Source of the DNA: Dryococelus australis | Taxonomy: Eukaryota; Arthropoda; Insecta; Phasmatodea; Phasmatidae | DNA: 64,000 nucleotides | Direction of reading: 5' to 3' | NCBI GenBank assembly: GCA_029891345.1 | Contig: CM056999.1 | Location: forward strand, 28,803,418 to 28,867,417 | Part shown: positions 1-11,434 of the stretch, piece after piece | Position numbering within the stretch: the stretch's first letter is position 1 | Layout: every line of letters starts with the position of its first letter | The notes under the pieces: model-generated | Seen by the model: the letters and a program-made list of their open reading frames with translations, nothing else | What the model was told of the DNA's origin: nothing | Database searches by the model: none | Program-made: the position numbers and the translations under genes

Positions 1-1035
1 GAATGATGCCGACATAGGCACTACTTCTTCGGGTAGGTCACCTACAGCAGTTCAGTCATCAGCAACACGACCCAAGACAAGATTGCCAAGGTTTTGATGG
101 ATGTAGGCCCTACTGTCATTCAGCCTTTCTTACTAGTAACAATGGTATACAACACGGAAGGCACCAATGTAAGATGAACCCGCTCCTCGTGTGAGAAAGG
201 CCTTGCTCTGTTTGCTCGTACTGACAAACTAGACTAACATTCCAAAATATGTAAAGGACTTGTACCTCCGCCAGCGAAACAAAACGACATATTGTCGCCG
301 CCATACGCCTTTGATGGACTTACAAGTACTGATTTGTGCAATGACGATGTAAACATTTCATCGCTATCTTGTGCAATAAGTGAGGATGTGCATGTGGATG
401 ATACGGACAATTCGCTGTCGATATCGGGTCGATCGTGTTGCTCTTGTGGGAAGACGTACAGTAAAAGTAGCAATGCGCGTAGGCACGATCAGAGTGGTAA
501 ATATACGAAGAAAATAAAATGGCCTTCTTTGACTATTAGCTGTTGCAAGTGTGGTCGTAAATTCATGTGTTATGTAGTAAAATATGTCTCAGACAGCGTA
601 CGACTTTAAATACATAACCGCCAGAGAAAACAATGTTATGAATCGTATAACAAACATGCCAAACAGTGTAAACTTCGTGTCCGGAACCTTCCCATATTCT
701 AGGCAAACCTAATGCCAATGGATTTCTTCTAAAGCAATCTGCATTCAGAGGCATGCTGAAATATTACATTGCTGTGAATCTGGCAGCTTCGTCGAAAGAT
801 GTTTGCTCGTTCCTGTCAATTATGTATAAAAATTTACTTAATCAACTTTCAGATGAGATCGAAAAGCATGGGCCTCTATAATATATGGCTAGAATGCAAT
901 TATACAAAACCGGAACCATTGGACGGAAGTATCAACAAGAGGGCATTTAATAATTCTAATGTACCTGTCTATAATTTATACGACGTCGAAAAGAGTGTAG
1001 AATATAATATACGAAAGGTATGCCGCGAGGAATAA
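1..1035 (+). pseudogene. Broken C2H2-type zinc-finger gene, copy 1
   Basis: Three blocks match the second copy at 32668-33484 in order. First is a Ser/Thr/Pro-rich stretch (1-100) ending in PRF followed by a stop where copy 2 has PRFRCCYC. Second is an open segment at 292-609 with a finger of the form C-x2-C-x12-H (CCSCGKTYSKSSNARRH) lacking the second His, then a second CCKCGRKF half-finger. Third is an 800-1035 segment with YNIWLECNYTKPEPLDGSI and RAFN, which parallels HNVWLERTYEKTQPLDEAI and RAFK in copy 2. Reading frames change between blocks and stops intervene, so it is not functional as read; introns cannot be excluded. The REEEEY...SGW region that follows in copy 2 resembles the part preceding B-type DNA polymerase in some arthropod transposon proteins. 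That is recollection, and no polymerase domain is visible here. Confidence 0.5.
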
Positions 1036-2069
1036 GAAATGATGATGGAGGGTCGTGCTGGACACTCGATTCGGTAAATCATCTGGAGCTAAGAACGAGT
1101 GCATAATTACCTCTTACGAAATAATGTGATTTCCTCCTTTTGCCTTCGAAGAAATCATCGCAAAGGAATGTTTGTATGTGAAATTTTTTTTAATGAAAAG
1201 ACATTTAATAAATGTGTTACATTTTAATTTTTTATAAAAGAACGTTTCCACTTTATATAAAGAATTATTTCTAGTAAGAATATAATCGTATTAATAATAA
1301 CACAAAATAAACAATTATTAAGGTATTTGATGTGCTTTGCATGAATGGTCAATGTGACCTTTCTGTTTATGTCTAGAGCAATTTTGTCTAATCGATACTA
1401 CCTATGTGTTAATAAATATAAACCAATATGGAGGGAGTCGAGCTAAAGAGAGGAATTGATGGAACGAATGTGGTGGAGGCTTGCCGACAGTCGAGCGAAG
1501 GTGAGTGATTAGCCAATGGGAAGCATTGGGGTGTAATTAACTAATGATAAAGATTGTCGCAGGTAATCAGTAAAACCTATGCATAAATATATAAACAAAT
1601 ATGACTGTCGCCTAATATGGTAGGCGAACGAAAGTGAGAGACAAACTCTAAAACAACATTATGCATACCAACATAGAGGACTGTACCTAGCAAGGTGGCT
1701 GCACTCCCAACATTACAGCTACCAGCCAAACATATAAATAAATGGTGCCTACCAACAGGGCAGCCTCCAGTAACATGTATAAACAGACGACGAACGAACA
1801 AACAAACAAATATGTACGCCTCCAGTAAAATATAAACAAATTATGAACGAAAAAAACAGATATGGTGGAATGAGTATAGGTGTGGGGAGTGTAGGTGTGG
1901 GGATGGAATGCATTTGAATAATGATGGAGCTATGGAAACCTCTGAAATTGTTAAGTTTTTTTTTTAATTTTATTTTGATCACTTTTAATAATACATTTTT
2001 AATAATAAAAAAAATGTATTTTTTTTTTAATTTTTATACATTTTTGGGAATTTTTAGGGTTTTTTAAAT
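1036..2069. other. AT-rich non-coding spacer
   Basis: No supportable gene. The stretch is AT-rich. Two short inexact repeats of 'tataaacaaatatg'-like sequence occur near 1584 and 1810, and the end (1955-2070) is poly-T rich and leads into the tandem array. Confidence 0.6.
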
Positions 2070-2795
2070 TTTTCTCGAGTTTTTGTTTTCAAGGTCATTC
2101 CAGGTCATGGAGTCAAGGTCGAGATAGCCTGCATCCAATATGACGGCAGAAGTCTGTAACTTCACATGCTTGCTGTTTTTAATGTATTTTTTAAGGATTT
2201 TATTTTCAAGGTCGATCAAGGTTATGGGACGAAGGTCAGATCAGTCAACATCCAATATGGCGGTAGTAGTTTAGAACTTCATATACTTGCTGATTTTAAT
2301 GTATTTTTTCTCGAGTTTTTTCAAGATCGTTTAAGGTCATTGGGTCAAGATTGAGGTAGTCTGGATCTAATATTGTGGTGGTAGTCTGTAATGTATTATG
2401 CTTGTTGAATTTTATGGATTTTTCTAGTGTTTTGGTTTTCAATGTCATTTAATGCCATGTGGTCAAGGTCGGGGTGGTCTGTATCCAATATGTCGGTAGT
2501 AGTCTGCAACTTGACATGCTTGTTGACTTTTATGTATCTATTCTGGAGTTTTTATTTTCAAATTCTTTCAAGGTGATGGGGTCAATTTCGATGTAGTCTG
2601 CATCTTATATGGTGGCGGTAATCTGTAATGGATTATGCTTGCTGAATTTTATGAATTTTCCAAGTGTTTTTGTTTTCAAGGTCATTCAAGTTAATGAGAT
2701 CAAGGTCGAGGTCACTTTCATCCAATATTGTGGATGGGTGATGTCTTCCAAGATTGTGGTTGCCTACCAAGATGGCATATTTGCCACAGGCTAGG
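2070..2795. repeat. 117-bp tandem repeat, about six units
   Basis: The phrase 'ttttcaaggtcattc' and its variants start units near 2090, 2207, 2322, 2440, 2559 and 2677, giving periods of 117, 115, 118, 119 and 118 bp. Each unit also contains 'catccaatatggcgg'-like and 'acttgctgattttaatgtatttt'-like segments. Units differ at many sites, so the array is old. Six places match YCAAGGYCR exactly (2089, 2113, 2206, 2463, 2676, 2700). Small open frames here simply follow the repeat. Confidence 0.9.
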
Positions 2796-2989
2796 GATGA
2801 CCTCTGGTAGATTTAAGTATTTTTAAAATAGTTTTTAATAATTTTTAAATTGTTTTTTTTTATAAATTTGATAAATTATTTAATAAATTTTGATAATTTT
2901 TACATAATAATTTTTTTAGAATTTTTTGAATTATCTTGGATTTTTTATTTCAGGAGGTATATGTCAATGTCAAAGGTTTTGGTCATTCT

Positions 2990-3300
2990 TTTCTGGCTGA
3001 GTCACTGATCCCAGTCACTTGGGGTGCTGATCCCCTTTGCGGAGTCACTGATCCTCTTCGCCTGCTTCACTGGGAAATATGGGAATTTTTAAGGGGAAAA
3101 GAAAAATTTTTTGTGAAAAGGGGAAATTTCGTGATATTTTGGAAGATTTTGAGGCAAAAAAGGAAATTTTGAAGGAAAAAAATAGATGTCGATCTGGTGA
3201 TGTAACAACATGATGGTTGGCCGAATCCTGTGATCCTGCAATCCACGCCCTTGTCCCCAACTTCCCATTCCCCTTATACTGGCGTACTAATAATTGAGAA
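2990..3300 (+). repeat. Dispersed 'CTGATCC / GGGAAATTTT' repeat, copy A
   Basis: Contains 'gagtcactgatcc' twice, then a G/A-rich run built of 'gggaaattt' variants (3070-3180), then 'gatctggtgatgtaacaacatgatgg'. The same order appears on the minus strand at 63815-64000. The G/A-run also resembles the outer ends of the inverted repeats at 31060-31260 and 35750-35830. It looks like the end of a mobile-element family rather than a gene. Confidence 0.7.
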
Positions 3301-3530
3301 AAATGGCAGCCTGGGGAAAATACTGTTTAATAAAAAATTCTTGGAAATAAAATTTTGTAAAATTAAATTTTAAAACGATTTTATAGTATTTAAAACTTTT
3401 TTTATTTGACATATTTGACAATAAATTTTTTGTAAGTTTTTTTTTAACGATTTTCATAATTTTTTAGACGATTTTTAAAATAAAATTTTAAGGAATCATT
3501 TCTTAAAAATTCTATAGCAATTTTTTGGGT
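3300..3530. other. AT-rich spacer between repeat parts
   Basis: Almost pure A/T with 'aaattttaaa'-type words. No gene or distinct repeat was seen. Confidence 0.6.
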
Positions 3531-3534
3531 TTTT

Positions 3535-3672
3535 GGGGTCAGAGGTCATAGAGGTCAAGGTCAAGGCACAGGTCAGAGGTCCAGGTCAAGGTCGATGACA
3601 TCCAAGATGGCGGATGGTGACGTAACAACATGACGGCTCCGCCCGCTCCGGCTCCGATCCCTGATCCCCTTG
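3535..3672 (+). repeat. 'AAGGTCA / AAGATGGCGG' repeat block
   Basis: Several 'aggtca' words in direct order (3540-3595), one exact TCAAGGTCA, then 'catccaagatggcggatggtgacgtaacaacatgacgg' and 'ctccgatccctgatcccc'. A diverged copy of this arrangement lies at 32010-32110. It shares words with the 117-bp array, so both probably come from one element family. Confidence 0.65.
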
Positions 3673-4663
3673 CGCCAAAGTCGGCTAAGCCCTACTACTT
3701 TCGTATTTAATTGTCTGGCTACTGTTGCATATGTTCCTGGTTTCATCTCTAGTGATATTGTTTTCAACGATACGCAAATTTATACCTACCAACTTAGTTT
3801 TTCAGAAATTATTTACAAACTAATTTCACCCATGTTAAGGAAAGTAGGCTCATTAGTAATAACAATAACTACTTGTTTCATATGACGGAAAAACAATAAT
3901 ATCTGCCTTTAAATGAAATGCTTAAATTAAACATTTTTGACATAAGAAATTTAGTTCAAATCGGTTGAGTGGTTTCCGAGGTATGACATATCACTCTAAA
4001 TTTTAAAATGGCCACCATCTTGAAAGTAGGTGTCCGGCATGGTTGAATACTATAAAAGTCAGATGTCCTTAATTAGTGTATATAAAACGAGTTTGGTGAA
4101 ATACTATTCACGAGTTAAAAATATTTAGGAAGGGGATAGGGATGAGACACACATTCACACAGACAGGAAATTGATCTCATAAGCTGTTCATGCATTTCCT
4201 TGGGAAAGTAGCCTAAAAACATGCGAGTTTGCCTAACGTGGTAGATACTCTGTGTGTATGACGTCATCACGCAAACATTCATGACACGCAGGACGATTAT
4301 GATATTCCAATGACTTTCTTGTAATGGGGATAAGTAACTGAATTAACAATAGCAAAATTACCATAATTGAAGAGATTTTTACATTTTGTAGACAATCTAA
4401 AATTGAGCAAAAAAACAAAAAGAAAGAAACAACATCAGAAAGAAAAACGTGGCAAAATTTTCTGGTGTCAGCACGTTTGTAAATATCGCATAAGGATTTC
4501 TGCAGAATTAATTAATTGAATGAAGGCGAGGGAACGAGACAAAACACTAGAACTAGTAATGAGACAAAGGAAGGAGGAGGTTGTAGAGTTATACAACAAC
4601 ATAACGCAGCCAACACGGACTGACAGACAGAGCTCTCGACAACAACTTTCACCATAGTTGTGA
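3673..4663. other. No recognisable gene
   Basis: A 71-codon open frame (3670-3885) shows no recognisable motif. The words 'caaatcggttgagtggtttccgagg' and 'aaaatggccaccatctt' (3958-4022) look like a dispersed insect repeat, but I cannot name it. Confidence 0.4.
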
Positions 4664-4797
4664 TATTTACGTAGGTATGTGTTGACAGCATACAACCTTG
4701 TTTCGCATATTTACGTAGGTATGTGTTGACAGCATACAACCTTGTCTCGCATATTTACGTAGGTATGTGTTGACAGCATACAACCTTGTCTCGCATA
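4664..4797. repeat. 44-bp minisatellite, three copies
   Basis: The unit 'catatttacgtaggtatgtgttgacagcatacaaccttgt' and flank is repeated three times with a 44-bp period. The copies are nearly identical, unlike the other arrays here, so it is recent. The open frames on the minus strand across it exist only because of the repeat. Confidence 0.95.
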
Positions 4798-6395
4798 TTT
4801 ACTTACTTTCGTTCGTATTTTTTGTGGAATATATATATTTTCTTTGTACAGTAATAAACATTCCTCTGCTCCTCTCGTAATTGTTGATGAACTTCTGATG
4901 CTTGTTATACTAACTTTTGCCTTAAATATTCAACCTTTACTCGAACTAAATTTATGTTACATAGTAGGGTAGTAGGTCTGGACACGAAGAATTTTTCCCA
5001 CACCAGGGAGTCCTTCAGAATACTGCAGTTTCTGAATGCAACACTTCGTATAAAAAGCAAGTCTAACGCTGTCCACTTAGGACATATTCGGTTTTCCTTC
5101 TACTTAAATTTAAGTTTAAAAGATAGACAGAATCAACTCATCTGCACAAGTGATAACGGTATAAAATTGTTTAAATATTTTCGTTAGTAATAACAACTGT
5201 ACAAAGTTTATAATGTATGTAAATACGGCATTGCGAAGGATATGAGATTACATAAGCGTACAGCCAATATCAAGATCTCCCAGAAGAATAGTTGTCACAA
5301 TAAATAAAATGTATGCAGTTTTCCAAGACAGTTGTCCTATTACTTAATATATTCACAAACGTTCAAAATATTTCCAGAAAAATGGCGAACGCTCACATAA
5401 AATTTTTTTTATAATGTTATGACAAAAACGAGTGTTTGCGACAGTGTAAAACGAGTGTTCTTTTTCAGTGTCGCTAAGTTTGAAAAGGTAACCTCATTCG
5501 TGTACGTAAGAGAGATAACTGCGGTTTGAAGATCGTTGCTTGAAAAAATGGTGGGGTTAATTTTAGCAACATTGTTCCCTTGCGTATTTTACACGCGTAT
5601 ATGGCTTTCGGATTTCACATATATGACCGGTAGTGAAAAACATCTTGAATAGAAAACCGATTACAGCTTGGCTATACGGGACACGAGGCCTGCTGACAAC
5701 GTGGGTTTTGATATTGCTTCTTGTAACACGCTCACAAAATTACGTTACGATATTAAACAAAATAATGGTGCATTTGAACGTATATCGTTACTACATCATA
5801 ATACACGCATAGTTATAACGAGACAGTACGAACAGATATCAGTGGGATTTTGTAAATAATTGTTTTTACTAACTGTTGCGCGTGACATTTTTCGAGCCAC
5901 ACGGTAGGGCAGCCAAAAATTATGTAAGATGTGGAAATTTCTTTGTGTGTATGTGTAATACACAACTGTGACTTTAATTAGGTTAGTAAATTAAATTTAT
6001 GAGTTAACCTCAAGAACCGTATTAAATATGACTTCCTACTTAACAATCAGAAGACTAGAAAACTAGAAAACAACAAGCCAACGCTAAGAGAATCTGATTT
6101 ATCAGCTTCTTAAGAACCAAGAATATTTAATTTCCTTGACATTATCCCGAACACATACACAACACAACACATATACAAACATTAAAGAAGTAATCAAACC
6201 TTGATATTTCTTTAGCACATAAATGTAAGAACACATAATAATTATACAACTCTGCCATATTAATTGGCATTTCAGGGAATTAAGTATTATTAATATTAGG
6301 CCACACTAGTAGTTTGGTGATTAACTTCCATAATATATTTAATTAATTTGCACGGTTGTTAATACTATTTATGTCCTCAGTATCCACTGAGCAAT
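4798..6395. other. No recognisable gene
   Basis: AT-rich sequence with only short open frames (4954-5187 and 5668-5859), neither with a recognisable domain. Nothing else is supportable. Confidence 0.5.
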
Positions 6396-7626
6396 TACAC
6401 TATCGACCAAAATGTAACTGGGCACCCGTGAAGATAGGCAATTCAGTACGTCAGTTGACTTGTGTGGCCTCCATACTCTGCAGGCCGGGGTAGAACTAGA
6501 TGACAAGGAGATGGCCCAAGGTACAGAGCTGTCGGACTTCGATAAGGGCGTGATTGTGGGCTGCCATCTCAGTGGACTGTCTGGCTGGGAGATTGCACGG
6601 AAGGTAAATAGGCCAAAATCAACGTTCGCATTCGTCCTGCGTAAGTGGGAGATCGATGGGCATTGTGCAATGCTGCACGTTCTGGGCGACCTCCAATCTT
6701 GACCGACAGAAATCGCAGAACACTGAAACGTGAAATTGTTAAAAAAATAGGGCACAACCAATGGCTACCATCCGACAGGAGTTTCATGCAGCAACCGGAG
6801 TATCGGTTTCCATGGGAATATTTCGTGCAGAGGCTCACCGGCTTGGGTATTTCGGAAGAGCAGCTGCACGTAAGCCCCATATCACAAGCAATAAAGCTCG
6901 GCGACTCAGGTGGTGTTTGGACCGTCGCAACTGGACACTGGAGCAGTGGAAATCGGTTCTGTGGAGTGATGAGTCGAGCTTTACATTATTCCGGTCCGAT
7001 GGACGTGTATGGGTGTGGCGTCTACCCGGGGAACGGCTTCTGCCGGAGTGTATATTGCCAACTAGGAAATTCGGGTGTGGTGGAGTGATTGTGTGGGGCT
7101 GTTTCACAGCCTTCGGCGTAGGACCGCTGGTGTTTGTCCGCGGTAGTATGAACACAGAGGCCTATTGTAACAGTCTGGCTAATGAAATGCTCCCAACAAT
7201 TTTGCGTTTTTACGGAATGGACCAGTGTTACTTCCAGGATGACAGTGCCAGGTGCCATTTTTCAAGGGCTATTATGCAGTGGTACGCCGACAACAATGTT
7301 AGCCGATTGGACTGGCCCGCCCAGAGCCTCAACCTCAACCCTATAGAACATCTTTGGGACGAATTGGATCGCCGGGTGAGGGCTCATCAGGCGCAGCCAA
7401 AATCCATTGCTCAACTCATGGAATGGTTGCAAAAGGAATGGCAACGAATCCCAGTCGATGTCCTGCAAACACTCGTAGGGAGCATGCCAGACAAGGTTGC
7501 TGCTGTTATAGCCTCAAGAGGTGGCCATACGAGATTCTAACGGGGTGACAACCACCGAGCAAACCTTGTGTAGTTGCAGAGCATTTCAAAGTAACATGTG
7601 ATGTACCATTTCGTTTGATGACATAA
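6396..7626 (+). mobile_element. Tc1/mariner-superfamily transposon
   Basis: The body is the transposase at 6511-7540. A possible left terminal repeat begins after TA at 6396 (cactatcgaccaaaatgtaac). A possible right repeat lies at about 7602-7624; its reverse complement matches 12 of 18 bases of the left end. Both ends are eroded, so the boundaries are estimates. Confidence 0.6.
6511..7540 (+). pseudogene. Tc1-type DD34E transposase, frameshifted
   Basis: Cut-and-paste transposase. The N-terminal helix-turn-helix region reads MAQGTELSDFDKG... and includes EIARKVNRPKST, typical of Tc1 DNA-binding domains. A GRPP hinge follows (about 6678). The catalytic part is one open frame from 6761 to 7540 (259 codons). 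It has the first Asp in WSDESSF, the second Asp in QDDSARCH and the Glu in NPIEHLWDELDRR, so all three catalytic residues remain. Two frameshifts break the gene: one near 6650-6670, and one in the seven-A run at about 6741-6747. The total length, near 340 residues, is normal for Tc1. The long intact catalytic half suggests a fairly recent insertion compared with the other elements here. Confidence 0.9.
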
Positions 7627-9425
7627 GTACATTTCATTCATATAAAATATTCTACATTACCATTGCGCTACTCGTAAGCTATATATACTGGTTTTCAAAT
7701 GGAACACATAAGGCTTCTTGCTTTGGCCTATTAATAGTCACATATATAATATGTTCCATGTGTCAACGTCAACACTTCCAGATTAAGTGGACACATATTA
7801 ACATGTAAGATAAATTACTGGTTTACAAACTAAATATTCTTCCAGTACACACAATGGAAAATCATTCCTTTTCTTCCATTTGCAAAAATTTTATTCGTAC
7901 ATAACAACAGTTTTTGCTTGTTTTAAAGAAAATCTCTTACATTAACAGTATACTAATAACTTGCTCCTAGCACCGTCATAGATAAAAGAAAATAATTCTA
8001 ACAAACCTGATTTAAAATATACAGTTGCGCTTTTGCTCGTTACTGGGCTAAGTGAAATTAAACAGCACATTAATGCTTCTTTCTTATTACCATAAGTAAC
8101 AAAATAATGTTACATATTCATTTACATCCAGATGCATAAAAAAATTTATAACCCGGGTAGTGTCTGTGGGAAATAATTAATGTTCGTTTCAACTTGTACC
8201 CTTAAAAAAGGCAGGAGTATATAATAAAATGGCTATTTTAAGCGCTGTATATACATACAATTATGAGTTTAGGTTGTTTAGCACTTTTAAACCGACAACC
8301 ATTACTTCCATTCAACACAGTCTAAAAGTGAGTGTGTGCATCACCCACAGCAGGAACACAAGTCGTATAAGTATCAGTATTTGCAATTTCCCTCATCCTA
8401 TTCGTCTTCAAAGCACTGGACACGCTTGCCGTACCGCACAATGGACCGCACTTACTGGCCAACTGTCAGCCAACAGAGTGGCGAGTAGATAGTGGCCCTT
8501 TAAAATGTCCTTATTCATGTACCATTGGTATATATATATCCATGAATTTCGCAAATTGTTTCGGTGACAGGTCAGAGATCAAACATATACTTTCGTGTGT
8601 TACATACTGGATTGAATGACAGTTGTTCGTACACGCCAAGAATGACTTCTTATCCAATAACAAACACGCATCACGTGAAAAAAAAAATCGAACAAATATA
8701 TAACGGAGGAATCATTTTTCTTGGCTTCATAATTTATGAAACAAATTGAAATGTCATATCGTGAAGCGATTCTTTGGTTTACATTCTTTATACAGCACTA
8801 GTGGTCACGAGGTGTCATTACTCGCTCCCTCCTACCACAACTAAAAAAGTCGTGTTCATACTGATAACCACATTATAATTAAGGATCAATTTCTCCGTAG
8901 TTGGTTCACGTTAGCTGTTTTTTGAAAATACCGTTTTGTTTGTTACTTATGCTCATCTAAGTTCCAACAGAATAGCTCTGCACCGGACGTTCTCAAACGT
9001 GTCTGTATCCTCGCTACATTGGAAGAAGAACTTAGCCCTGTGGCTTGGACCGACAGATAACAAGCACCCAGGCTCGATGACTGGATGGGGTGTTGGCTGT
9101 TGAGCAGACTGTTGAGGTCTGTAGCCACAATTTCAATGTGAAGAGTCATCCAGGCCTTGGTAAAGAAACCGCTTTAAGACCCACAAGTGCCATGGAAACT
9201 GAACTGGTAGTTCCACCCCATTGAGGTTAACCGATGTGTTGAAGCTAAACTCTCAGTGGCAGTGGGTGGAAACTAGCATACTCTATGGAATGCAGAAGGA
9301 AAGCGCTCTAATAAAAGTAGGGAAATATTGGCCGGGAACACAGATCCTGCACAGACAGTACACTGTGACGATGTGACGTTGAATATGTAGGACACGCCCT
9401 ACGTAAAAGTGCCAAAGTGTGATGT
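7627..9425. other. No firm gene; weak open frames only
   Basis: The 87-codon plus-strand frame at 8229-8492 and the 68-codon minus-strand frame at 8943-9149 have no recognisable domain. 8940-9370 is less AT-rich than its surroundings and could be old transcribed or repeat sequence. I see no RNA gene here. Confidence 0.4.
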
Positions 9426-9428
9426 AAC

Positions 9429-9429
<1 letters not shown>

Positions 9430-9475
<46 letters not shown>

Positions 9476-9476
9476 T
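9430..9476. repeat. (AT)n-(AC)n microsatellite
   Basis: A run of 'at' dinucleotides passes directly into 'ac' dinucleotides, ending 'cacacacacacacata'. It abuts the left end of the fold-back element. Confidence 0.95.
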
Positions 9477-10690
9477 ATTAGGATACAGTATGTTTAGGAA
9501 ATATGTGTACAAACTCGGGCACGAGATTCATGACCAGAAAAGGGGAAGACTAACACAGACGACCCATAGTCCATCTCAAATAATGAGGGCTGTAGTAGCC
9601 ACAAAAGCCAGAGGGCGACAAGCATATCACTAGGGATATTACGAAAAGTACTTGCGTTTGAAGAACACAAATTGGTATACGGATTAATTAAACCAATATC
9701 TTCGATAAAAGAAAGGCATGGTCCGTTGAACACACTCCTATTGTGTAAATAATAGGGTTTAGCACCCTTAGATTGTATGCAACATTTAAACCGTGAGGTT
9801 GAAGTGATTGTGGATACCATTGGATGAAGCAGGAGGTCGTATTGAGCAAATGACCCTTCCTAGTTGCAACTATCTAGGACCCACTGTTTCCGATTAAATC
9901 GCAACCGAAAGGTACAGTGCTACCAATATCATGGCCTAGTGAGTAGGCAACCCTTCCTGCACCCGGAGTAATTCTGCACCCGGAGGAATTCAGCGGGGAT
10001 TCGCCGCCGAATGAGTGAAAAGATTTTGGCGGGTCGTAACAGCGAGGTCATGAGAGCCTATGAGGGTGATCGAGGTGTGTATGTAGCAGTGCTGGAATGA
10101 AAGGGCGGGGCAAACGGGATATCCCCGAGAAAACCCGCCGACCAGCGGCATCGTCTGGCATGACGTGTAACATCGTGCATCATACATCCAACATGTGTTT
10201 AAGAGTGGTGTAGTACGTGTGGTCTTGCTACCTCTGTACCCTTCGTTTGCATTCTAAACGGAAACTGTGGCGCCTAGGGAGTGGAAACTAGGGAAGGCTT
10301 TTATGCTAATTACGACGTCCTGCTTCATTCAATGGAATCCACATTCACTTTTACCTCATGGTGAAATGTAGCGTGCAATCAAAGGGTGCCAACCCCTATT
10401 ATATACCTGATGGGGTGTGTACGACGGACCATACATTCCTTATATCCAATATATTGGTTTAATTTTTCCGTATACCAATTTGTGTTCCTCTAACGCAAGT
10501 AATTTGTTTGATTTCCTACGTAATGCACTTGTCACCCTCCGGCGTTACGAGCGTCTACATCCCTTAGTATTTGAGATGGACTATGGGTGTCCTATATCAA
10601 TCTTCCTCTTTTCCAGTCGCAAATCACGTGCCCGAGTTTGAACACATGTTTCGTAAACACGCTGTACTATATGCGCTAGCGGCCACAGTG
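9477..10690. mobile_element. Fold-back element with about 450-bp inverted arms
   Basis: Left arm about 9477-9925 and right arm about 10225-10690 are reverse complements with many mismatches. Shared blocks include 'aaactcgggcacg' (9512 area) against 'cgtgcccgagttt' (10629), 'tagtccatctcaaa' against 'tttgagatggacta', 'acacaaattggtatacgga' against 'tccgtataccaatttgtgt', and 'gaagcagga' against 'tcctgcttc'. The 300-bp centre has the doubled word 'tgcacccggag' (9958-9986). The open frames in the two arms encode related peptides (both with PYTNLCSSNAS and FEMDYG), a by-product of the inverted repeat. There is no transposase, so it may be a non-autonomous element. Confidence 0.85.
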
Positions 10691-11330
10691 CACATACGTC
10701 ACACATTCAGAAATTATTTCAGCAATGAAATGACAATTACTTGAATGTAAAATATTTTTAATTTGCATCGACAAATGGCTTTAGCACACTTCCATAGGTA
10801 AACAAATGACTTTGCGACGGCTGGATCTATCGTAACGTGTTTTTAAGGTAGAATGCACACCCTAGCTGTGCAGTACCAACAGCCCAAATCGTGTCTAACT
10901 TAGCGTGCTTGATAGAAACCAAATCTTTCCAACATTTAGTCCATGAACACCTAAAATAACCATAAAAATAAGGCTTTTGCAAATGAGTGGAAATAAGAAA
11001 CAGACTGACGGGGTTCTCTGGCCCGGCCCCGTCGAGGTAGGAACGTTATTGACACACTTGCCCATATTAGCGTTGTGTTTACCATTTCTACACGATGGTG
11101 GACCATACTTTGGTAGGCACAAATACTTGGAGACAGGGTACCAATAGAATTACACAGGAGGACCACAGTAAAACTACCTTTTCTACCAAGCTGACAACAA
11201 TGGATAGAACAGTTTTGAAATTTGGATATTTAATTTAGTTTTAAAACGACTAGTTTTTCCTTAACAGTTAATAATCGTAATCAAGATGGCAATCGCGAAA
11301 GTAAGACTTGAATCAAGAAACTTAAATGTG
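10691..11330. other. No recognisable gene
   Basis: Only overlapping short minus-strand frames (10895-11166) without any known motif. Confidence 0.5.
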
Positions 11331-11336
11331 GCTGTT

Positions 11337-11434
11337 TAAGGTAGTGGCCATTACAACACTTAAGGTAGTGGTTATTACAACACTTAAGGTAGTGGCCATT
11401 ACAACACTTAAGGTAGTGGCCATTACAACACTTA
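11337..11434. repeat. 24-bp tandem repeat, four copies
   Basis: The unit 'taaggtagtggccattacaacact' is repeated four times; one copy has 'ttatt' instead of 'ccatt'. The period is a multiple of three, so frames stay open on both strands, but the flanks give no sign of a real gene. Confidence 0.95.

Noticed and set aside
2166-2794. Open frames with FNVFF and QYGG motifs
   Set aside because: They repeat with the 117-bp units and reflect the array, not a protein.
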